Assembly (NCBI RefSeq): GCF_001584165.1
Contig: NZ_CP013233.1
Location: forward strand, 2,364,620 to 2,428,619
Direction of reading: 5' to 3'
DNA: 64,000 bases
Origin: Collimonas arenae
Lineage (GTDB): Bacteria > Pseudomonadota > Gammaproteobacteria > Burkholderiales > Burkholderiaceae_D
Part shown: positions 57,641-64,000 of the stretch, piece after piece
How the letters are laid out: each line of letters starts with the position of its first letter
How positions within the stretch are numbered: the first letter of the stretch is position 1
The notes under the pieces: generated by a model
Told to the model about the DNA's origin: nothing
Database searches by the model: none
Seen by the model: the letters and a program-made list of their open reading frames with translations, nothing else
Program-made: the position numbers and the translations under genes

Positions 57641-58882
57641 ATGGCTGAAAAACTCGGCCCGGGACTGATTACAGGCGCCGCCGACGATGATCCAAGCGGC
57701 ATCGCCACCTATTCGCAGGCTGGCGCGCAGTTTGGCTTCAACATGTTATGGACCTTGTTCCTGACCTATCCCTTGATGGTCGGCATTCAAGTCATCAGCG
57801 CCAAGATAGGACGCGTCAGCGGCCACGGTCTGGCAACCAACATCAGCCGGCATTATCCGGCCTGGCTTTTATATTCGATCGTCGGGCTCTTGTTGGTAGC
57901 CAACACCATCAATATCGCGGCGGACGTCGCTGCCATGGGCGAGGCACTGAAGTTGTTGAGCGGCGGCCCAAGCCATCTTTACGCGCTAGGCTTTGGACTG
58001 CTGTCACTGACGCTGCAGATTTTCATTCCCTACAACCGGTACGTCCGCATACTGAAATGGTTGACACTTGGGCTGTTGGCGTATGTCGCCACGGTATTTG
58101 TCATACATATGCCGTGGGCACAAGTGCTGAGCAAGACCGTCTGGCCTCAGCTTTCCTGGAAGCCGGAATTCATCACCACAGTCGTCGCCGTATTCGGCAC
58201 CACCATCAGTCCTTATCTGTTCTTCTGGCAGGCTTCGCAGGAAGTCGAGGAGCAACAAGCCAATCCACAATCGAAACCGCTAATAAGGGCGCCGGAACAG
58301 GCGAAAACGAATTTCCACAGGATCAAGATCGATACGCTGATCGGCATGGGGTTTTCCAATATCGTGGCCTATTTCATCATGCTGACCACTGCGGTCACGC
58401 TCGGGCTACACGGCATCACCGATATCCAGACCTCGGCGCAAGCCGCTTCCGCGTTACGTCCTATTGCCGGCGAGTTCGCCTTCTGGCTATTCAGCGCCGG
58501 CATCATCGGTACCGGGCTGCTTGCCGTTCCTGTCCTGGCCGGCTCAGCAGCCTATGCGATGGCGGGCGCTTTTCATTGGCATAACGGCCTGGAATTGAAA
58601 CCGGTGATGGCCAAAAGATTTTACGGCATCATCGCCGTCTCGACGTTGCTCGGTGCAGCGCTCTGTTTCACACCGATCGATCCGATCAAGGCATTGTATT
58701 GGAGCGCCGTATTAAATGGCGTCATTTCAGTGCCGATCATGGCCGTCATGATGCTGATGGCGGCACGGCGCGACATCATGGGGCAATTTGTCATCAGCAC
58801 CCGACTGAAAGTGCTGGGCTGGGTCTGCACCGGCGTCATGGCGCTTGCCGTGCTGACGATGTTCTGGACACTCGGGAAGTGA
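57641..58882 (+). CDS. Nramp-family divalent metal transporter
   Basis: 413 residues, eleven or so helices. TM1 carries 'GPGLITGAADDDPSGIATYSQAG', where canonical manganese/iron carriers have DPGN; the DPSG form is found in a divergent Nramp clade linked to Mg2+/Mn2+ or Al3+ transport. TM6 has 'AFWLFSAGIIGTGLLAVPVLAGSAAYAM' (positions about 280-307) without the usual MPH motif. The start may be a few codons further upstream if a base is missing. Confidence 0.83.
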   Translation: MAEKLGPGLITGAADDDPSGIATYSQAGAQFGFNMLWTLFLTYPLMVGIQVISAKIGRVSGHGLATNISRHYPAWLLYSIVGLLLVANTINIAADVAAMGEALKLLSGGPSHLYALGFGLLSLTLQIFIPYNRYVRILKWLTLGLLAYVATVFVIHMPWAQVLSKTVWPQLSWKPEFITTVVAVFGTTISPYLFFWQASQEVEEQQANPQSKPLIRAPEQAKTNFHRIKIDTLIGMGFSNIVAYFIMLTTAVTLGLHGITDIQTSAQAASALRPIAGEFAFWLFSAGIIGTGLLAVPVLAGSAAYAMAGAFHWHNGLELKPVMAKRFYGIIAVSTLLGAALCFTPIDPIKALYWSAVLNGVISVPIMAVMMLMAARRDIMGQFVISTRLKVLGWVCTGVMALAVLTMFWTLGK

Positions 58883-58934
58883 CTGACTGCCCGAAACAAC
58901 AAATACAGAATGTCCGCATCCGGCTTTTTTCCTA

Positions 58935-58950
58935 TGTGTGCCAGCGCACC
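58935..58950 (+). promoter_or_regulatory. 16-bp dyad site 10 (TGTGTG-CCAG-CGCACC)
   Basis: TAATCT (58972-58977) follows after 21 nt. The next plus-strand gene is the collagen-like lipoprotein, implying an untranslated leader of roughly 180 nt. Confidence 0.55.
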
Positions 58951-59164
58951 GAAATGGCCGCGTAAACACCGTAATCTGGCTTTCAATCATAGTGCACCGG
59001 TCAGAGCCTTCCGGAACTATGCGCCAGGTCGGTGCATGAGACGACCTTTTCCAGCAGCGCTGGCTTGATCTGCCGACGCGATCACTGTCGCCAGAGACTG
59101 ATCAAATCTGGGGGCTGCGCACAAAACGTGTGCAGTTCACGTAAGCACACAAAAAGGAATCATC

Positions 59165-59497
59165 ATGAAATATTCAACACAATTCATTGTCGCTGCGGCG
59201 GCATTCTCGTTGGCGGGATGTTTTACACTGCCAACCGGACCTGCCGGGCCACAAGGTGCTACCGGCGCCACCGGCTACACCGGGGCGACTGGATATACAG
59301 GCGCAACTGGTAGCACCGGTCATACCGGGGCTACCGGCGGCACCGGCGCCACGGGTGACACGGGCAGCACTGGCGCCACCGGAGATACCGGCGCCACTGG
59401 CTACACCGGAGCGACGGGCAATACCGGCGCAAGAGGCAGCGCTGGAGCAAGGGGTAGTACAACTCCGGAAACTGTGGTGGTGCTGCCGGCACGCTAA
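59165..59497 (+). CDS. Collagen-like repeat lipoprotein
   Basis: 110 residues: signal with lipobox SLAGC (Cys19), then about 25 Gly-X-Y triplets ([16 protein letters not shown]...) rich in Thr, and a short C-terminus. AAGGAATC lies upstream of the ATG. Bacterial collagen-like proteins form surface trimers. The repeat is encoded by variable 9-bp units (ggc acc/gcc act), so its length may change between strains. Confidence 0.85.
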   Translation: MKYSTQFIVAAAAFSLAGCFTLPTGPAGPQGATGATGYTGATGYTGATGSTGHTGATGGTGATGDTGSTGATGDTGATGYTGATGNTGARGSAGARGSTTPETVVVLPAR

Positions 59498-59703
59498 CAA
59501 TGGGGTGACGCAGTAAAAAATGGCTGGACGAGGAAGTCATTCCAGGTTTGCTGCGTCAGCAATGACATGCAATCTGAAAATGCGACGGCATATCGCCTCG
59601 TTCAGTTTTCTGACAACCGAATTCCATCATTTCAGCCGGCGTTACAAGTAGTGGGAGATTCGCCCAAGAATCTGCTACCCTGTCAATCACAGGACGGTCC
59701 GCA

Positions 59704-62700
59704 GTGCGTCAGTCAGCACCCCTACGGCCCACATCTCTACCGTCCCCTACCGAACGTCTTCTACTGACACGCAGCACTTCCGGTTGCCAGCGGCGATATC
59801 CGATAGGGCCAGAATCCAATCTCCGACGATCAAGTCCTGTCCGAGATCGGCTTCTTCCCAGATTCGTTGAATATATAGAAACGTCAGAATTGAAATCAGA
59901 CAATAGGTCTCTACGCGATCATTTCCTTGTCATCAAAAATGCGCTGCTGCCCGGCAGCGCCAACGGCCAGTCGCCAAGTGACGAGTTGCCGCTCCGCGCT
60001 GAACTGTTCAGTGCCTTGCAGATGGAACAACACGGCCGTATTCTGGCCAATGCACACAAACTGAGTACGGAACGCGGGCGCGATCAATTGCTGTCGCGGC
60101 TGGCGAGCAATGAAAATGTCATCATTGATGCCTGCAGCCAACTCACCGAAGCAATCAAGGCTAGTCGGCAAGTTACGCCGGCGGCAGAGTGGCTGCTGGA
60201 CAATTTCTACTTAATAGAAGAGCAGATCCGTACCGCCAAGCGCCATCTTCCCAAAAATTACAGCCGGGAGTTACCGCGCCTGCTGCGCGGCAGCTCTGCC
60301 GGCAGACCAAGGGTCTATGACATTGCGTTGGAAACCATTTCCCATGGCGATGGCCGCGTTGATCCCGAAAGCCTGAGCCGCTTCGTTGCCGCCTATCAGC
60401 AAGTTACCCCGCTCAAGCTTGGCGAGCTATGGGCGATTCCGATCATGTTGCGTCTGGCGCTGATCGAAAATCTGCGGCGCGTCGCCGCCAATCTGGCGCT
60501 CACCCGTCTCAACCGCAATCTGGCCGACTCCTGGGCCGATGCGATGGCGGAATGCGCCGAAAACGATCCCAGCAACCTGATCCTGCTGGTTGCCGACATG
60601 GCACGCTCCGAACCGCCGCTGGACAGCTCATTTGTAGCCGAGCTGGTGCGGCGCGTGCAAGGCCAAAGTCCTGCGCTCACGCTACCGATGACCTGGCTGT
60701 CGCAGCGCCTGGCGGAATCCGGCCAAACCATCGAGCAGCTGGTGCAACTGGAAACGCAGCAACAAGCCGCCGATCAGGTATCGATCAGCAACAGCATCGG
60801 CAGCCTGCGCTTCCTCAGCGCCATGGACTGGCGCGAATTCGTCGAAACCATGAGTGTGGTCGACCATACATTGCGCAAGGATCCGGTCGACGTTTATGCA
60901 CGAATGGATTTCGCAACGCGCGATCGTTATCGGCACGTCATTGAGAAAATCGCCAAGCATGGCCGCTTGTCTGAATTTGAAGTGGCCGATAGCGCCGTGC
61001 GCTTGGCCAGCGCCCATGCCCCGCAAGACAATCTTGCGACGCGCCAGGCGCATGTGGGGTATTACCTGGTAGGAGAAGGCCTGCCGGAACTGGAGCAATC
61101 AGCGGGATTTCGCTCACCGCCTTTGCAGGCACTGCAGCGCGCCGGCAAGGTCGCACCGTTATCGGCCTATCTTGTCAGCATGCTTGTCATCACATTGCTG
61201 GTTGCCTTCGGCATAGCGGCCAAGGCTTATGCTGATGGCACCGCCTATTGGATAGTGGCGCTAATCGCAGTCATGGCGCTGATTGGCGCCAGCCAGCTTG
61301 CTCACTCCATGGTCAACTGGCTGATTACCTTGGTCGCCACACCGCATCCGCTGCCGCGCATGGACTTTTCCGATGGCATTCCGGTTGAATCCAGTACGTT
61401 GGTAGTGGTCCCACGATATTATTTACCAAGCAAAACATCGATAACCTGAGCGAATCGTTGGAGGTACGCTATCTCGCCAATCGCGACGACAATCTGCGCT
61501 TCTGCCTGCTGACGGATTTTGCCGATGCCGACACCGAAACGATGCCGGACGACGCAGCCTTGCTGGAACACACCAAGCAGCATATCGACGATCTGAACAA
61601 AAAATATAACCGCTCAAGCCACAATAACTTCCTGTTATTGCATCGCCGAGGCGCTGGAATCCGCAAGAGAAAACCTGGATGGGTTATGAGCGCAAGCGCG
61701 GCAAGCTGGCTGACCTGAATGCTCTGTTGCGCGGCGGGGTGACCGACAACTTCTCTCTCATCGTCGGCAATATCCTCGGCCTGAGCAATATCAAATACGT
61801 CATCACGCTCGACACCGACACCGAGCTGCCGCGCGATACAGCGCGCCAATTCGTGGCGACCCTGGCGCATCCGCTGAACTGCGCCGTATTCGACGCCCGA
61901 CGCCGGCGCGTGGTTCAAGGCTACGGCATCCTGCAACCGCGCGTGGCAGTCAGCCTGCCAAGCGCGGAGGCGTCCCGCTATGAATTGCTATGCGGCGGCG
62001 AAACCGGTATCGATCCCTACACTCGCACCGTATCCGATGTCTATCAGGATGTGTTCGGCGAAGGCTCGTTCGTCGGCAAAGGCATTTACGATGTCGACGC
62101 CTTCGAACAGGCGCTAAAGAACCGCATGCCGGAAAACCGTGTGCTCAGCCATGACTTGCTGGAGGGATGCTACGCCCGCGCCGGCCTGCTGAGCGACGTG
62201 CAACTGTATGAACAATACCCGTCGCGCTACAGCGCCGACATCACCCGCCGCCATCGCTGGATACGTGGTGACTGGCAGATCGCCTCCTGGCTGCTGCCGA
62301 GAGTGCCCGGTCCGCGCGATGCAGCTACCGGCAAGATCGTGACCCATCGTAATCCGCTTTCAGCATTATCGCGTTGGAAACTGTTCGATAACCTGCGCCG
62401 CAGCGTCGTCCCATTCGCGCTGACGGCTTTGCTGCTGATTGGCTGGACGGCACTGCCGGCGGCCTGGTTCTGGAGCAGCGCGATGCTAGGCATACTGTTG
62501 CTGCCCTCGATCTGTACCAGCCTGTTGAGCCTGATACGCAAACCAAGCGATGTCTTGTTGCGCCAGCACCTGTCCGCATCGCTACGCGCCACGACCCAGC
62601 ATTTCATTCATGCGGTGCTGAACTTGATCTTCCTGCCGTATGAAGCTGCGGTCAATCTGGACGCTATCCTCCGCACTCAGTGGCGCATCCTGGTCTCCCA

Positions 62701-64000
62701 TAAGAAATTGCTGGCATGGAATCCATCGAGCGAGGCAAACCGGCAGTCGAACAACAGCCTGGTGTCTTACTACCAATTAATGTGGATCGCGCCGACGATT
62801 GCCTTCGTAACTGCTGCCTATCTGGTCATCAGGAATCCCCTGGCCCTGAGCGCCGCGGCGCCGATCCTGTTGCTGTGGTGGGTGTCGCCTTTCATAGCTT
62901 ACTGGATTAGTCAGCCGATTGCCCGCCGTCATGCCCAGTTGTCGGGCGAACAAATACTGTTCCTGAAATCGCTGTCGCGCAAGACCTGGCATTTCTTTGA
63001 AACCTATGTCGGCCCCGAAGACAACTGGCTGCCGCTGGATAATGTCCAGGAGCATCCGGTCACCGTGGTAGCGCGCCGCACCTCGCCAACCAACATCGGC
63101 CTGTCGCTGCTGGCCAACCTGACAGCCTACGATTTCGGCTATATACCGCCTGGACAATTGATCGAGCGCACCCAAAATACATTTCAGACCATGGCCTCGC
63201 TGGAACGATACCAGGGCATTTCTATAACTGGTACGACACCCAATATCTGAAACCGCTGCATCCGATCTATGTTTCGACGGTGGACAGCGGCAACCTGGCT
63301 GGCCATCTGCTCACCTTGCGCCCCGGCTTGAACGATCTGCTTGATACGCCGATATTCAATCCAATAGTGTTCAGCGGCATCCGCGACACCTATGAAATCC
63401 TGCGCGATACGGCCGGCGGCGGCCCACTGGTGAAGCTTATCCAATTCGAAAAAGACCTGGAATCCGCCTGTCAGTCCGTGCCTGCCACTCTGACCGTGGC
63501 GCACGATTGCCTGGCGCGCCTGAGCCGCTGCGCCACCGGTTTCGTCGCCGGACTGGATCCTGTGCCCGATACCCAGATCAATGTGTGGGCGCGGGCTTTG
63601 GCCAGCCAGTGTCGCGAAGCGCTGAACGAACTGGAGATCCTGACGCCTTGGATTAGCGCATTAGCGTCGTCCGAATGGGTTGACGACTTCCCCCGACTCG
63701 ATCAGATCCCGACACTGCGCCAATTGGCGCAACTGCACATCAACATGATGCCTGCGTTGTCGCAAAGACGTGCCGCGCACAAAGAACCTCAGCGAAGCGA
63801 TTATCTGTCGACGCTGGACAAGTCGATTGCCGACGGCAGCCGCCAGGCGGTTGACCGCATGCTGATCATTGAACAGCTGATGACCCAGGCGACCGACTTC
63901 GCTCGCATGGAATATAGCTTCCTGTACGATCCTGCCACGCATCTGCTGGCGATCGGCTATAACGTCAGCGAACGTCGCCGCGATGTCAGTTTTTACGATC
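59704..64000 (+). CDS. Cyclic beta-1,2-glucan synthase, partial (runs off right edge; three frameshifts)
   Basis: Large inner-membrane enzyme of the NdvB/Cgs type. Readable in order: an N-terminal region 'LFSALQMEQHGRILANAHKL'; two helices near 61180-61350 ('SMLVITLLVAFGIAAKAYADG'); a GT84 domain with 'VITLDTDTELPRDTAR', 'FGEGSFVGKGIYDVDAFEQAL' and 'RRHRWIRGDWQIASWLLPR'; further helices; then a glycoamylase-like part ('AYDFGYIPPGQLIERTQNTF', 'HFYNWYDTQYLKPL'). Breaks near 61411, 61650 and 63220 are each repaired by one C or G. The GH94 phosphorylase part lies outside the window. Start is uncertain (GTG at 59704). Confidence 0.85.

Noticed and set aside
59702..59720. AGTGCG-TCAG-TCAGCA at the presumed glucan-synthase start
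   Set aside because: Right half does not fit and it overlaps the assumed start codon; it would matter only if translation begins further downstream.
1..64000. CRISPR arrays, tRNA or rRNA genes, prophage or intact insertion sequences
   Set aside because: No regularly spaced repeats of the right size, cloverleaf candidates or transposase/integrase motifs were seen on reading.

Overview
The window looks like chromosome of a betaproteobacterium, most likely Oxalobacteraceae (Collimonas-like). The reasons are moderate GC with patchy composition, many LysR regulators, DUF2827, an OsmC-YcaO fusion, CsbD/DUF3309/DUF3096/DUF883 small stress proteins, and 'ACGGG' lipoproteins. No rRNA, tRNA, intact insertion sequence or CRISPR array was recognised. 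About 23 frame breaks fall in 15 otherwise well-conserved genes. Nearly all read as loss of one base, mostly in short G/C runs, so I annotate these genes as whole and regard the breaks as probable sequence errors.

Layout. 0-17 kb is an accessory block of secreted lipoproteins: a TIM-barrel-like protein, a secretin-N0-like protein, two alginate-lyase-family proteins, a GH74-type propeller enzyme and a PAP2 phosphatase with an autotransporter-type tail. The divergent GH74 and lyase genes share a 132-bp inverted repeat carrying the signal peptide, and a LacI-type palindrome lies between them. 17-21.7 kb is a Crp/Fnr - DUF2827 - glycosyltransferase/FkbM run. 21.8-26 kb has an acyl-CoA ligase converging on eutBC. 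26-30.6 kb holds a LysR/oxidoreductase pair, a GFA protein, a GT41 O-GlcNAc-transferase-like protein and an antiporter remnant. 30.6-35.2 kb is a methylmalonyl-CoA decarboxylase / CoA-transferase / MFS operon with divergent LysR. 35.2-37.4 kb is OsmC-YcaO.

37.6-49.6 kb is a nine-gene minus-strand operon: flavin monooxygenase, complete oligopeptide-type ABC transporter, BAAT-type hydrolase and two carboxymuconolactone-decarboxylase-fold proteins. Its LysR gene is divergent from a cysteine desulfurase. Together this looks like import and oxidative processing of an unknown, perhaps sulfur-containing, compound.

49.7-59.5 kb is a stress island: DUF3096, AI-2E permease, two related Crp/Fnr regulators, two CsbD proteins, several tiny proteins, DUF3309, DUF883, bacterioferritin, Nramp transporter and a collagen-like lipoprotein. 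Its intergenic regions repeatedly carry a 16-bp dyad, TGTRCG-NYAR-CGYACA. It usually sits 20-23 nt upstream of a -10-like hexamer, the geometry of a class II Crp/Fnr activator site. I propose that this dyad plus the two resident regulators form a local regulon; it is the most interesting signal I found. A cyclic beta-1,2-glucan synthase gene runs off the right edge.
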